Positions 1-9,183 of a stretch of DNA of 64,000 nt are shown here, piece after piece. The DNA is from JBBQZO01 sp038207625. Lineage in GTDB: Bacteria > Pseudomonadota > Gammaproteobacteria > Burkholderiales > Burkholderiaceae_D. The notes beneath the pieces were generated by a model. The model saw only the letters and a program-made list of their open reading frames with translations. It was not told the origin of the DNA and did no database searches. Position numbers and translations under genes: made by a program. Numbering within the stretch: position 1 is the stretch's first letter; each line of letters begins with the position of its first letter. The DNA lies in contig JBBQZO010000001.1 of assembly GCA_038207625.1 (NCBI GenBank), positions 124,001 through 188,000 on the forward strand. Direction: 5' to 3'.

Positions 1-1854
1 TACGCGGCGCAGCAACAGGGCTATTACCGCGAAGCGGGCCTGGACGTGACGCTCAAGCCGGGCTATCGCGACGTCGACGTGATCGACGAGGTGGTGTCCG
101 GCCGGGCCGAATTCGGCGTCGGCACCAGCGCCCTGCTGTTGGCGCGCAACAGCGGCAAGCCGGTGGTGGCGCTGGCCGTTATTTTTCAGCACTCGCCGAT
201 GGTCTTGCTGGCCACCCGCCACGGCGCCCACCAGGACCTGCGCGACCTGGTCGGCAAGCGCATCATGGTCGAGCGTCAGTCCGACGAATTGCTGGCCTAC
301 CTGCGGCGCGAAGGCGTGCCGCTGGCCTCCATCGTGCGCCTGGCGCATAGTTTCGATGCCGAAGGCTTGATCGACGGGCGCGCCGACGCGATCTCCGCGT
401 ATCTGACCAGCGAGACGTTCACGCTCGATCAGGTCGGCTTCGACTACCAGGTCTACAGCCCGCGCACGGCCGGCATCGACTTCTACGGCGACAATCTGTT
501 TACGACCGAAGCGCAAATCCGGCGCGACCCGGAGCGCGTGAAGGCCTTCCGCGCGGCCAGTCTGCGCGGCTGGCAGTACGCGATGGCACACCCGGACGAG
601 ATCATCACGCTGATCCTCAAGCAGTACCCGCAGGGCAATTCGCGCGCCGCCTTGCAGTACGAGGCGGCCCAGATGGTGTCGCTGATGCGCACCGACCTGA
701 TCGGGGTCGGCTACATGAATCCCGGGCGCTGGCGCCACATCGCCGACATCTACGCCGAAATCGCCATGTTGCCAGCCGATTATCCGCTCGACGGCTTCCT
801 GTACGACGCCAACCCCGAACGCGACCTGAGCCGGCTATACACGGTGCTGGTGGCCACCGTCGTGATGGCCAGCCTGATCGGCACGGCGGCCCTGTACATC
901 CTGCGCATCAATCGGCGCCTGGCGCAAAGCCTGACCGAAGTCCGGCAGACCGGACTGCGCCTGAAAGTGCTGTCGACCGCGATCGACCAGAGCCCGACCT
1001 CGATCCTGATCACCGGTCCAGACAATGTGATCGAATACGTCAATCCGCATTTCTCCAAGCTGACCGGCTATACGCCCGAGGAGGTGATCGGCCAGACACC
1101 CAAGATCTCGCACTCCGGCCTGACCGACCCCGCCGTCTACCGCGCCATGTGGAGCTGCCTGGAGCGCGGCGAAGCGTGGACCGGCGAACTGGCCAACCGC
1201 CGCAAGAGCGGCGAGCTGTACTGGGAGGAGGTGCACATCGCCCCCGTCAAAGACGCGGCCGGCAAACTGATCCACTACGTCGCCGTCAAGCTCGACATCA
1301 CCGAGCGCATCGAGGCGCATCAGCGGCTCACGCAAATGGCGCACTACGACACGCTGACCCATTTGCCCAACCGCGCGCTGTTCTATGAGCGCGTCACTCA
1401 GGGACTGGCACTGGCACGCCGCAACGGCAGCGAACTGGCGCTGATGTTCATCGACCTGGACCGCTTCAAGCCGATCAACGACGAGCATGGCCACGCGGTG
1501 GGCGACCTGATCTTGCAGGAAGCGGCCGCGCGCATGTCGGCCGGTCTGCGCGACGCCGACACGGTGGGGCGCATCGGCGGCGACGAATTCGTCGTGCTGC
1601 TGCTCGACGTGCAGGACGAGGCCAGCGCGGTGATGGTGGCCAACAAGATCCGCGCGGCGCTGAACGCCCCCTTCGAGGTGGCCGGCAAGACGCTGTACAT
1701 CTCGTCGTCGATCGGCATCGCACTGTTCAGCCAGAGCGGTGGCGACGAAATTACCCTGACCAAAAACGCCGATTTCGCCATGTACCAGGCCAAGGCGGGC
1801 GGGCGCGACCGGGTGCATGTGTTCAAGCCGGGCGAACCCAGCCGACCCGCCTAA
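1..1854 (+). CDS. Sensor diguanylate cyclase with periplasmic NMT1-like domain, PAS and GGDEF (5' partial)
   Basis: The reading frame is open from the first base, so the true start and any signal peptide lie upstream. The first ~260 visible residues resemble an NMT1/THI5-type substrate-binding domain. One membrane helix follows (LYTVLVATVVMASLIG), then a PAS domain (TSILITGPDNVIEYVN) and a C-terminal GGDEF domain. The active site RIGGDEF is intact, and an RDAD inhibitory-site motif sits exactly five residues before it. Both features point to an active, product-inhibited c-di-GMP synthase. No EAL domain follows. The architecture suggests that a small periplasmic ligand controls c-di-GMP synthesis; the ligand cannot be told. 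Confidence 0.9.
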   Translation, partial: YAAQQQGYYREAGLDVTLKPGYRDVDVIDEVVSGRAEFGVGTSALLLARNSGKPVVALAVIFQHSPMVLLATRHGAHQDLRDLVGKRIMVERQSDELLAYLRREGVPLASIVRLAHSFDAEGLIDGRADAISAYLTSETFTLDQVGFDYQVYSPRTAGIDFYGDNLFTTEAQIRRDPERVKAFRAASLRGWQYAMAHPDEIITLILKQYPQGNSRAALQYEAAQMVSLMRTDLIGVGYMNPGRWRHIADIYAEIAMLPADYPLDGFLYDANPERDLSRLYTVLVATVVMASLIGTAALYILRINRRLAQSLTEVRQTGLRLKVLSTAIDQSPTSILITGPDNVIEYVNPHFSKLTGYTPEEVIGQTPKISHSGLTDPAVYRAMWSCLERGEAWTGELANRRKSGELYWEEVHIAPVKDAAGKLIHYVAVKLDITERIEAHQRLTQMAHYDTLTHLPNRALFYERVTQGLALARRNGSELALMFIDLDRFKPINDEHGHAVGDLILQEAAARMSAGLRDADTVGRIGGDEFVVLLLDVQDEASAVMVANKIRAALNAPFEVAGKTLYISSSIGIALFSQSGGDEITLTKNADFAMYQAKAGGRDRVHVFKPGEPSRPA

Positions 1855-1867
1855 CTGCCGGGGCCGG

Positions 1868-2665
1868 CTATTTGCGCACCGCTGTCGTCAACACATCGAG
1901 CAGCGCGGCGGTCTCGGCGTCGGGGATGCCGTTACACAGCGCGGGCCGGTATTTCATCTGGAACGCGCCGATCACATTGCGGGTCGGCTCGTCGAGCACG
2001 CCACTGGCCGGCAGCACATAGCCGTGCTGCAGCAGCTTCTTCTGGAACCACGTCGCGTCGGGCAACTGCAGCTCGAAGGCGGGGCGGGCCTGCGCCACCT
2101 TGTCCGCATCGGGCCAGGCGACCAGCCCGGCCGCAGCCAGCTGGTGCCACGGAAACATCGGCCCCGGGTCCTGCTTGCGCTGGGGCGCGATGTCGCTGTG
2201 GCCGAGAATGTTTTCCGGCTTGATGGCGTGACGCGCAATGATTTCCTTGAGCAAGACCATCAGGCGGTCGATCTGGGCCTGCGGGAACGGCGCCCAGACG
2301 CGCCCCTCGGGCGTGTCCTTGTAGCCGGGGTTGACGATTTCGATGCCCACCGAGCTGCTGTTGAGCAGACCGAAGTTCTTCCAGTTGCTCACGCCGCTGT
2401 GGTTGGCCTGCCGGCTTTCATCGACCAGTTGATACACCACCGGCTTGGACTCGTCGCCGACGATGTAGTGAGCGCTCACGTCACCTTGCGACAGCGTCTT
2501 GATCGCGCCGGCCATATCGCTTACCGTGTAATGCAGGATGATGAACTTGACGCGGTCGCTCTGGCTGCGCGCCGGGTGGGAAGTGTCGATCGGCAGCGTG
2601 GTCGGCACGGTGCTGGCGCAACCGGCCAACAGGCTGGTCATCAGGGTGAGCAAGAGTTTGTTCAT
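1868..2665 (-). CDS. amiD: N-acetylmuramoyl-L-alanine amidase, AmiD-like lipoprotein
   Basis: A lipoprotein signal (LLTLMTSLLAGC) precedes an Amidase_2/PGRP domain (residues ~35-185). The expected zinc ligands are visible in LHYT, GHSD and DPG. The C-terminus resembles a PG_binding_1 domain. Length (265 aa) and layout match AmiD, an outer-membrane-anchored zinc amidase that removes peptides from MurNAc or anhydroMurNAc. Its ATG overlaps the stop of the upstream sugar kinase (ATGA), so the two are probably translationally coupled. It is the last gene of the minus-strand peptidoglycan-recycling cluster. Confidence 0.88.
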   Translation of the reverse strand: MNKLLLTLMTSLLAGCASTVPTTLPIDTSHPARSQSDRVKFIILHYTVSDMAGAIKTLSQGDVSAHYIVGDESKPVVYQLVDESRQANHSGVSNWKNFGLLNSSSVGIEIVNPGYKDTPEGRVWAPFPQAQIDRLMVLLKEIIARHAIKPENILGHSDIAPQRKQDPGPMFPWHQLAAAGLVAWPDADKVAQARPAFELQLPDATWFQKKLLQHGYVLPASGVLDEPTRNVIGAFQMKYRPALCNGIPDAETAALLDVLTTAVRK

Positions 2666-3624
2666 CGGCGCGTGTCAGTTGGGTGGGCGGCGGCCGGGGC
2701 GACGCGCCCGGCAGTGGCGGCGCTGCGCGCGGCGGCATGGTGGGCCGCGCTGGTGGTCAGACGCAAGGCAGTTCCATCGGGCAACGCGGCGCGCATTGCG
2801 TCGACGATCATCGGATGCAGGCCGGCCGCACGTCCGGCCAGCGCCACCGGACGCTGGCCGTAACGCGCCGTCAAGGCCAGCGCCAGGCGCGCCAGTTCGG
2901 CGCCGGCGCGCTGCAAGATGTCGCGCGCATGCGCATCGCTGTCGGCCGTGGCCGCCACCGCCAACGCCAGCTTGCCCACCTCGCCGCGCTCCTGGCTGTT
3001 CATGAAGCGGCGCGACCAGTTCCAGTCGCTGCCGCCGATCTGCTCGAACACCGCCTGCGCCATCGGTGAGCTTTCCCACACGCCAGGGCAGGCGTCCTCG
3101 GCGCGCCAGATCTGGCGCAGCGCTTCGCGCGCGATCCAGTAACCGCCACCGCCATCGTCGAGCGTGACACCGCGTCCGCCGGCACGGTGGAACTGGCCAC
3201 TGCTATCGATCCAGGCGCCGATCGAGCCGGTGCCGGCATAGATCAGATAGCCGTCGCCCAGCGCGAAGCTGTCCAGGTAGGCGATTTCGATGTCGTTGCA
3301 CAGGCTGATCGCGTCCGCTTGCGTGCCCAGCAGCTCGGCCAGCCAGCGCGCCATCTGGGCGCCGTCGCCGTCATAGCCGGTCAGGCCGGCGCGCACGCGG
3401 CGCGGCCGGCCCAGTGCCAGCACGGCCTTGGCCAGTGTGCCAAAGGTGGCCAGCACGGTGTCGCGCCCGGCCGCCGTGCACATCTGTAACGCCGACAGGC
3501 CGGCCACTTCGCCTTCGCCGAGGATCTTGCCGTGCGCATCGGCCAAGGCCCAGCGCGTCTGGGTGCCGCCCGCGTCGATGCCCAGACCGAGGCCGTTGCC
3601 CGCTTGTACGTTTGTTGTCCACAT
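2662..3624 (-). CDS. BadF/BadG/BcrA/BcrD-type N-acetylglucosamine/N-acetylmuramate kinase
   Basis: The 320-residue protein opens with the ASKHA phosphate-binding motif GIDAGGTQTRWALAD and contains IYAGTGSIGA and GGRGVTLDDGGGGYW. These are typical of the BadF/BadG-type ATPases annotated as GlcNAc kinases. Clostridial MurK belongs to the same fold family and phosphorylates both MurNAc and GlcNAc. With murQ and an AmpG-like permease in the same cluster, the inferred role is to make MurNAc-6-P for MurQ and/or GlcNAc-6-P. An AGGAC ribosome-binding site precedes the ATG. Substrate preference cannot be read from the sequence. Confidence 0.85.
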   Translation of the reverse strand: MWTTNVQAGNGLGLGIDAGGTQTRWALADAHGKILGEGEVAGLSALQMCTAAGRDTVLATFGTLAKAVLALGRPRRVRAGLTGYDGDGAQMARWLAELLGTQADAISLCNDIEIAYLDSFALGDGYLIYAGTGSIGAWIDSSGQFHRAGGRGVTLDDGGGGYWIAREALRQIWRAEDACPGVWESSPMAQAVFEQIGGSDWNWSRRFMNSQERGEVGKLALAVAATADSDAHARDILQRAGAELARLALALTARYGQRPVALAGRAAGLHPMIVDAMRAALPDGTALRLTTSAAHHAAARSAATAGRVAPAAAHPTDTRR

Positions 3625-3820
3625 ATCAAGTCCTGCTCATTCCACGTTGTTTGATGCCCTGCGCGCGCCGCCTGCCCGATGCGCCAGCGCGTGCGCCGGC
3701 CATCGGCAAATTGCGCCAACTGCCCTCAAGCGGATGCCCACAGCGTGGCCGCTTGCGGCCTCGCCCTTCCAACCATGCTGCCAGTGTACGACCAAAGCGC
3801 CGCGCGCAACGCGCACGGCC

Positions 3821-5449
3821 TTACTTGGCCACGCCGGTCCCGTGCACGCAAATGCGTGCGCTTTCATTACCCAACCGGTCGACCGCGCTGACATACACGG
3901 CGCTGGCCGGACCGGTGGTGGCGTCGTCCGGCACGCTCCATTCGGCGCTGCCGGCCGGCGCCACGGTAAATCGCCAGTTATTGCCGTAGCGCGCCCAGAT
4001 TGCCGTTTGCAGTGCGCCCGGACCACCGGCCAACTTGAGCACCAGCGCACCGGCGCCGCGCCGCGCCGCCAATTGGGGTGCGGACGGCGCCTGCGCGCCC
4101 AGCCACGGCGTGGCCGGCACCAGCGCGGCGCCCGCGTAGCTGTTGGCCATCAACTGGTCGACGATGCCTTTGCGGTTGTCCATCAGCGGCGCCATGCTGA
4201 AATGCAGGTGGCCGCTGGCGCCGGGACGGGTGCGCGTGAGCGCGATCTGGGCCACGATTTCCTCGGGCGCAAACGCGCGGTTGCTGTTGTCGATGCGGCT
4301 GGTATACAAACCCGGCCACACGTGGCGGCCCTTGCGGTTTTGCGCCAGCCAGTAGTCGAGCAGCACATCGTAGGCTTGGGCCGGCGGTGCGATCGGCCAG
4401 TACAACTGGGGCGACAGATAGTCGACCCAGCCTTGCTCCAACCACAGCTCGGCGTCGGCGTACAGCTTGTCGTACTGGCTGAAACCGACGATATTGGGCG
4501 GACGACGGTCGGGCCGGCCGATGCCGAACGGACTCACGCCGAAGCGCACCCAGCTTTTTTCCCGGTGGATGCCGGTGTAGATCGCCTCGATCAGGCTGTT
4601 GACATTCTGGCGGCGCCAGTTGGCCCGGTCCAGCCGGCCGCCCGCCAGCAGATAGCGCTGCCAGGACGGCTGATCGGGAAACTCCAGCTCGCCGCGCGCG
4701 CTCGCCGTGCCGTCCAGCGCGACCGCCTCGGCGCCGTTGCCGCCCGGCGCGTCGATCGGGTAGGGATAAAAGTAGTCGTCGATGTGCACGCCGTCGATGT
4801 CGTAGCGGCGCACCACGTCGAGGATCACGTCGAGCGTGTGGCTGGCGGCGGCCGGTTCACCCGGGTCCATCCACAGAAATTTACCGTAGGGCTTGACCGC
4901 TTCCGGATGCGTGTTGGCGAAGTGTCCGGGCGCCAGCGCCGACTTGGCCGTCGAATGGCGCGCGCGGTAGGGGTTGAACCAGGCGTGCAATTCCAGTCCG
5001 CGCGCGTGCGCGGCGGTGATCCAGAACTTGAGCGGGTCGTACCACGGTTGCGGCGCCTGGCCCTGCACGCCGGTCAGCGATTCGCTCCACGGCTCGAGCT
5101 TGGACGGGTAGATCGCGTCGGCGCTGGGGCGCACCTGCAAGATGATCGCGTTCAGGTTCAGCGCGCGCGCGCGATCGAGGATCGCGATCGCCTCCGTTTG
5201 CTGCTGGGCTACGCTGAGGTTGTTGCGGCTGGGCCAGTCGATATTGGCCACGGTGGACACCCAGGCGGCGCGGAACTCGCGCGGGGCCGGCGGCGGCGTG
5301 CCGTCCGCAGGGGGCACGGGGGCGGGCATGGACGCCGTCGGGGCCAGCGCGACGCTCGAGCAACTGCTGAGGACACCGGCGAGCGCCAGCGCCCCGGCCA
5401 TGCCGGCCAGCGCAAACGCGCGTCGTTTCAAATTTGGATACACAAACAT
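3821..5449 (-). CDS. digH: DigH-like glycosyl hydrolase (GHL10/DUF187 family) lipoprotein
   Basis: The protein carries the GHL10 signature FRAAWVSTVANIDWPS near its N-terminus, then LNAIILQVRPSADAIYPS, WFNPYRARH, DGVHIDDYFYPYP and SPQLYWPI. This is the family of Bacillus YngK and E. coli DigH (YddW); DigH degrades denuded peptidoglycan glycan strands. A KRR n-region, a hydrophobic stretch and the lipobox LSSC indicate a lipoprotein. The C-terminal ~100 residues look like a fibronectin-like module. The chosen ATG lies directly against GGGGA; an in-frame GTG two codons later has better spacing and may be the true start. Location in the murQ cluster supports a wall-degrading role. Confidence 0.82.
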   Translation of the reverse strand: MFVYPNLKRRAFALAGMAGALALAGVLSSCSSVALAPTASMPAPVPPADGTPPPAPREFRAAWVSTVANIDWPSRNNLSVAQQQTEAIAILDRARALNLNAIILQVRPSADAIYPSKLEPWSESLTGVQGQAPQPWYDPLKFWITAAHARGLELHAWFNPYRARHSTAKSALAPGHFANTHPEAVKPYGKFLWMDPGEPAAASHTLDVILDVVRRYDIDGVHIDDYFYPYPIDAPGGNGAEAVALDGTASARGELEFPDQPSWQRYLLAGGRLDRANWRRQNVNSLIEAIYTGIHREKSWVRFGVSPFGIGRPDRRPPNIVGFSQYDKLYADAELWLEQGWVDYLSPQLYWPIAPPAQAYDVLLDYWLAQNRKGRHVWPGLYTSRIDNSNRAFAPEEIVAQIALTRTRPGASGHLHFSMAPLMDNRKGIVDQLMANSYAGAALVPATPWLGAQAPSAPQLAARRGAGALVLKLAGGPGALQTAIWARYGNNWRFTVAPAGSAEWSVPDDATTGPASAVYVSAVDRLGNESARICVHGTGVAK

Positions 5450-5596
5450 TCCCCGCTGTTCAATAACGCACTCTTTACCGGCCGATGCGGCGCCGCGCTG
5501 CATGCGCGCACCGTGGCTGCCGTGCAGCGCGTAGCATAAAGCATAGACGCACTGGACGGGTCAAATGCAGTGCGCGGCGACAACACCGGGCACGCG

Positions 5597-6868
5597 TCAG
5601 GCGCTTTTCTTGCCGAACTCGGGGTCGATCTTGACCAGCGCCGCCATCACGAAAGCGGGGATCGTCGCCAGGCACACCCAGATGAAAAAGTGCTGGTAGC
5701 CCAGCAACTCCTGGATCTTGCCGCTGACCATGCCGGGCAGCATCATGCCCAGCGCCATGAAGCCGGTGCACAGCGCGTAGTGGGCGGTTTTGTGTTCGCC
5801 GTCGGCCACCATGATCATGTACAGCAGGTAGGCGGCAAAACCAAAGCCGTAGCCGAATTGCTCCAGCGCCAGGCTGGCGCCGATCAGGTAGATATTGCTC
5901 GGCAGCGCGCTCGCGAGATAGACGAACACCAGGTCGGGCAGATGCACCGACAGCACCATCAGCCACAGGCAGCGTTTCAGGCCGAAGCGCGCGATCGTCA
6001 CGCCGCCCAGCAAGCCGCCCAGCACCAACGCGCCGATGCCGATGGTGCCGTAGACGATGCCCACTTCGGCGGTCGACAGGCCCAATCCGCCCTTGGCGGC
6101 GGGGTCAAGCAGGAAGGGCGTCGCCAGTTTCAGCAACTGCGCTTCGCCCAGCCGAAACAGCAGCAGGAAGCCGAGGATGACGCCGATATCCTTCTTCCTG
6201 AAAAACGCGCCGAAGGTGGCCAGGAATTCACGCAGCACACCGCTGGTGACGACGCCGGGCGTGTCGGCCAGCGGGCGCGGCAGCATCAGCAGATGGTAGA
6301 TCGCCAGCGCCACGAACATCGCCGCCAGCACCAGGAACACGACGGACCAGGCAAACTGCACGTCGCCGGTCCGCTTGGTCAGCGTGCCGGCCAAGAACAC
6401 CAGCAAACCCTGTCCGCCGATCATGGCCAGCTTGTAGAAGGTGCTGCGCACGCCGACGAACGCCGCTTGCTGGCGCTGCGGCAACGCGAGCATGTAGAAA
6501 CCATCGGCGGCGATGTCGTGCGTGGCCGAGCTGAACGCCATCAGCCAGAACACTGCCAGGCTGAGCTGGAAGAACGATGGCAGCGACGTCGTCAGCGCCA
6601 CCAGAGCAAACGCGGCGCCGATCAGCAGTTGCAGGCCAACGATCCAGAAGCGCTTGGTGCGGAACATCTCGACGAAGGGCGACCAGAGCGGCTTGATCAC
6701 CCACGGCAGGTACAACCAGCTGGTGTAGAGCGCGATGTCGGTGTTGGACACGCCGGTGTTCTTGTACATGATGACCGACAGCGTCATCACCACCACGTAG
6801 GGGATGCCTTGTCCGAAGTACAGCGAGGGGATCCACAGCCAAGGGCTTTTCTGTTGCGGTGTGTGCAT
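5597..6868 (-). CDS. MFS transporter, AmpG-like muropeptide permease
   Basis: The 423-residue protein has about 12 hydrophobic segments and opens with WIPSLYFGQGIPYVVV. Motifs such as KPLWSPFVEM and SATHDIAADGFY match the AmpG branch of the major facilitator superfamily. AmpG brings anhydro-muropeptides into the cytoplasm. The gene starts 21 bases after murQ and precedes the DigH-like glycosidase, so import of wall fragments or amino sugars is the obvious role. Whether it carries GlcNAc-anhMurNAc peptides or free sugars is not decided by the sequence. Confidence 0.85.
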   Translation of the reverse strand: MHTPQQKSPWLWIPSLYFGQGIPYVVVMTLSVIMYKNTGVSNTDIALYTSWLYLPWVIKPLWSPFVEMFRTKRFWIVGLQLLIGAAFALVALTTSLPSFFQLSLAVFWLMAFSSATHDIAADGFYMLALPQRQQAAFVGVRSTFYKLAMIGGQGLLVFLAGTLTKRTGDVQFAWSVVFLVLAAMFVALAIYHLLMLPRPLADTPGVVTSGVLREFLATFGAFFRKKDIGVILGFLLLFRLGEAQLLKLATPFLLDPAAKGGLGLSTAEVGIVYGTIGIGALVLGGLLGGVTIARFGLKRCLWLMVLSVHLPDLVFVYLASALPSNIYLIGASLALEQFGYGFGFAAYLLYMIMVADGEHKTAHYALCTGFMALGMMLPGMVSGKIQELLGYQHFFIWVCLATIPAFVMAALVKIDPEFGKKSA

Positions 6869-6889
6869 GCGTCTTTCGTGCGGTGGCGT

Positions 6890-7771
6890 TCAGGCGAGCA
6901 GCGCCTGATGCACGCTGCCCTGAGCGGCGTCGAGCAGCGCGCGCGCCCGGTCGATATCGGTTTCTCTGGACAAGGCCACGATGGCGACCTTGACGTGGTA
7001 TCCACACTGCTCCAGCACGGCGCGGGCGGCGGCCTCGTCGACGCCGCTGGCGCGCATCGTCAGGTCGACCGCACGCCGCATCAGCTTGGCGTTGGTGGGT
7101 TTCAAGTCTACCATCAGATTCCCGTAGACCTTATTCAGGCGCACCATCAGCGCGCTGGAAAACGTGTTCAGCGCGATTTTCTGCGCCGTGCCCGCTTTCA
7201 GGCGCGTGCTGCCCGAGATGATTTCGCTGCCGGTGTCGAGCGTGACGCCAATGTCCGCCCCGCGCACCAGAGGAGCATCGACATTGTTGGCGAAGCCGAT
7301 CGTCAGCGCGCCGCGCGCGCGCGCCGCCTGCAGCGCGCCCAGCACGTAGGGCGTGGCGCCCGAGGCGGCCAGCAGCAGCACCACATCGTGCGGGCCGACG
7401 GCGGCGGCGCCCACGTCGAAGGCGCCCTGCTCGGTGTCGTCCTCGGCGCCCTCGATCGAGGCGAACATCGCCTCGACGCCACCGGCCAGCAGCGCCACGG
7501 CGCGCTCGTGCGGCCAGGAAAAGGTGGGATACAGCTCGACGCTGTCGAGCACGCCCAGCCGTCCGGAGGTGCCGGCGCCGACGTAGACCAGGCGCCCGCC
7601 CGCTTCGATGCGCGGCAGTGCCTGGGCCACAGCGGCGGCGATGGCCGGGGCTGCTGCGCGCACCGCCGCGACGGCGTCGAACTGGTCGTCGACCAGCGCG
7701 GCCACCAGATCGTCGACCGCGTAGCGATCAAGCGCGCTGTGCTGCTGGCTGGGAGTTTCGGTTTTCAGCAT
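6890..7771 (-). CDS. murQ: N-acetylmuramic acid 6-phosphate etherase
   Basis: MurQ cleaves the lactyl ether of MurNAc-6-P to give GlcNAc-6-P and D-lactate. The SIS-domain sugar-phosphate site is visible as VYVGAGTSGRLGVLDSVE, and IEGAEDDTEQG follows. These contain the two glutamates equivalent to E. coli MurQ Glu83 and Glu114. The C-terminal helical region (~residues 230-290) is present. The start giving MLKTETPSQQ was preferred because family members begin this way. An ATG five codons upstream is also in frame, and neither has a strong ribosome-binding site. Confidence 0.95.
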   Translation of the reverse strand: MLKTETPSQQHSALDRYAVDDLVAALVDDQFDAVAAVRAAAPAIAAAVAQALPRIEAGGRLVYVGAGTSGRLGVLDSVELYPTFSWPHERAVALLAGGVEAMFASIEGAEDDTEQGAFDVGAAAVGPHDVVLLLAASGATPYVLGALQAARARGALTIGFANNVDAPLVRGADIGVTLDTGSEIISGSTRLKAGTAQKIALNTFSSALMVRLNKVYGNLMVDLKPTNAKLMRRAVDLTMRASGVDEAAARAVLEQCGYHVKVAIVALSRETDIDRARALLDAAQGSVHQALLA

Positions 7772-7862
7772 CGCGATTCGCCGCATGGGGTGCGGACAAG
7801 CTTCGTCATGCCCCCATCATGCACCCTGCGCGCGCCGCACGGCGCAAGGTGATGCGGAAAAA

Positions 7863-8603
7863 TTAGGCGGGACGGCGCATTTCGGCGACGAAGTCGTATT
7901 TGTCGCTGCGGCAGTAGGAGTGGGTCAGCTCGACCGCCTGGCCTGATTCGAGGTAGCCGACCCGGGTGATGAACAGCACCGCCGTGCCGACCGCGATGTC
8001 GAGCTGCTTGGCCAGCGTGGCCGGCGCGTTCATCGCGCGGATGTGCTGCAGCGCGCGCACCGGCATGTGGCCGGTCTGGGCCAGATGCTCGTACAGCGAG
8101 TTGCCGACCTCCTCGGGTTTCGGCAGCACGCTTTGCGGCAACACGCTGACCTCGTAGGCCATCACCATGTCGTCGGCCAGGCGCAAGCGCTCGAGCCGGG
8201 CGACGCGGGCGTTGACCGACAGCCCCAGGCTGAGCTGCTCGTCGGCCGCCGCCGACACGATGGCGCGCACCAGCCACTGCGAGCTGGGGCGGTAGCCGCG
8301 CTGCTGCAACTGCTCGGAAAAGCTCGACAGGTTCGACAGCGGCTGCTCGATGCGCGGCGCCACGTAGTTGCCAGAGCCGCGCCGGCGCACCACCAGACCC
8401 TGCTCGACCAGCTGGTCAATGGCCTTGCGCGCCGTCACGCGCGACACGTCGAGCTGCTCGGACAGCAGGCGCTCGGACGGCAGCGCCTGGTCGACCTGAT
8501 AGCGGCCGTCGCGCACGTCCTGAATCAGCTTGCGCGCCACCTGCATGTACAGGGGCGAGTTGTCATACATGCCGGCCTTGAATTGTGTGTTGCTGTCAGT
8601 CAT
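7863..8603 (-). CDS. GntR-family regulator, HutC/UTRA subfamily, probable amino-sugar regulator
   Basis: An N-terminal winged helix (residues ~15-85, with LPSERLLSEQLDVSRVTARK) is followed by a UTRA ligand-binding domain (~100-240, VTRVGYLESGQAVELTHSYC). This is the arrangement of NagR/YvoA, which bind phosphorylated amino sugars. It is the first gene of the murQ cluster, 91 bases upstream of murQ on the same strand, so GlcNAc-6-P or a related intermediate is a reasonable effector. No clear operator palindrome was identified upstream. Confidence 0.88.
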   Translation of the reverse strand: MTDSNTQFKAGMYDNSPLYMQVARKLIQDVRDGRYQVDQALPSERLLSEQLDVSRVTARKAIDQLVEQGLVVRRRGSGNYVAPRIEQPLSNLSSFSEQLQQRGYRPSSQWLVRAIVSAAADEQLSLGLSVNARVARLERLRLADDMVMAYEVSVLPQSVLPKPEEVGNSLYEHLAQTGHMPVRALQHIRAMNAPATLAKQLDIAVGTAVLFITRVGYLESGQAVELTHSYCRSDKYDFVAEMRRPA

Positions 8604-9183
8604 ACCGTTCCGCTTGTCCTGTTACTGGTTGGTTGCCGCGCGCGTGGCGCGGCTTGCTGTGTGATGGCGGCAGGGTCAAGCGCCAGCGCAGCAGGCACGC
8701 CGCGCGAGCACCAAGGTGCAGCGCGCTCATGAAAAACCGCCATGCTTGCAGCTCCGTCAAAAACGCCATCGCGCCAATTCTATCCTGAGTGCGCCCCCGC
8801 GGGACGCCCTGATCGCGCTTTCTGCACGTAAACGCCCAATCCGGCAGCGCCGGCGACGCTGCCATCGTCACGCGCGGCCCCCCCGTCGCCGGCACTCGAA
8901 CGCCGCAAATCCGGCGGCCCGGCGCCGCTGCGTGCGCACGTGACCGACACGTACCGACCGGAAACGGTGCATGTTGTGATGTGGGCAAAAGTGCTCGCAG
9001 CGCCCGCGCGACCATGGGCCTGGGGAGTTCGCTTGAGTCGCAGTTTGCTTTGACAACATTAACGTGGCAGCATGCCCTATTCGCCGGATTCGTCGGTCGT
9101 CGCGGACTCGATGGCGAAGCCTTACGCACCGCTGTCGAGCAGGCGGCCAATGCGTGATCATCTTCCGCCCGTCTGGAGTCGCC
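8604..9183. other. Intergenic region between divergent gntR and GH5-like gene
   Basis: No convincing gene is seen. The overlapping open frames on both strands are arginine-rich, lack a ribosome-binding site and look like GC-driven shadows. The interval should hold the divergent promoters of the recycling cluster (leftward) and the GH5-like gene (rightward). A TTTGACA-like hexamer at about 9048 is the only promoter-like element noticed. Confidence 0.5.

Noticed and set aside
3428..5539. 703-residue plus-strand frame over the DigH-like gene
   Set aside because: GC-driven shadow of a well-supported minus-strand gene; composition is Arg/Ala-rich with no recognisable motif.
8596..9150. 184-residue minus-strand frame upstream of gntR
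   Set aside because: No ribosome-binding site, no signal or domain, Arg/Pro/Ser-rich composition, and it occupies the likely divergent promoter region.
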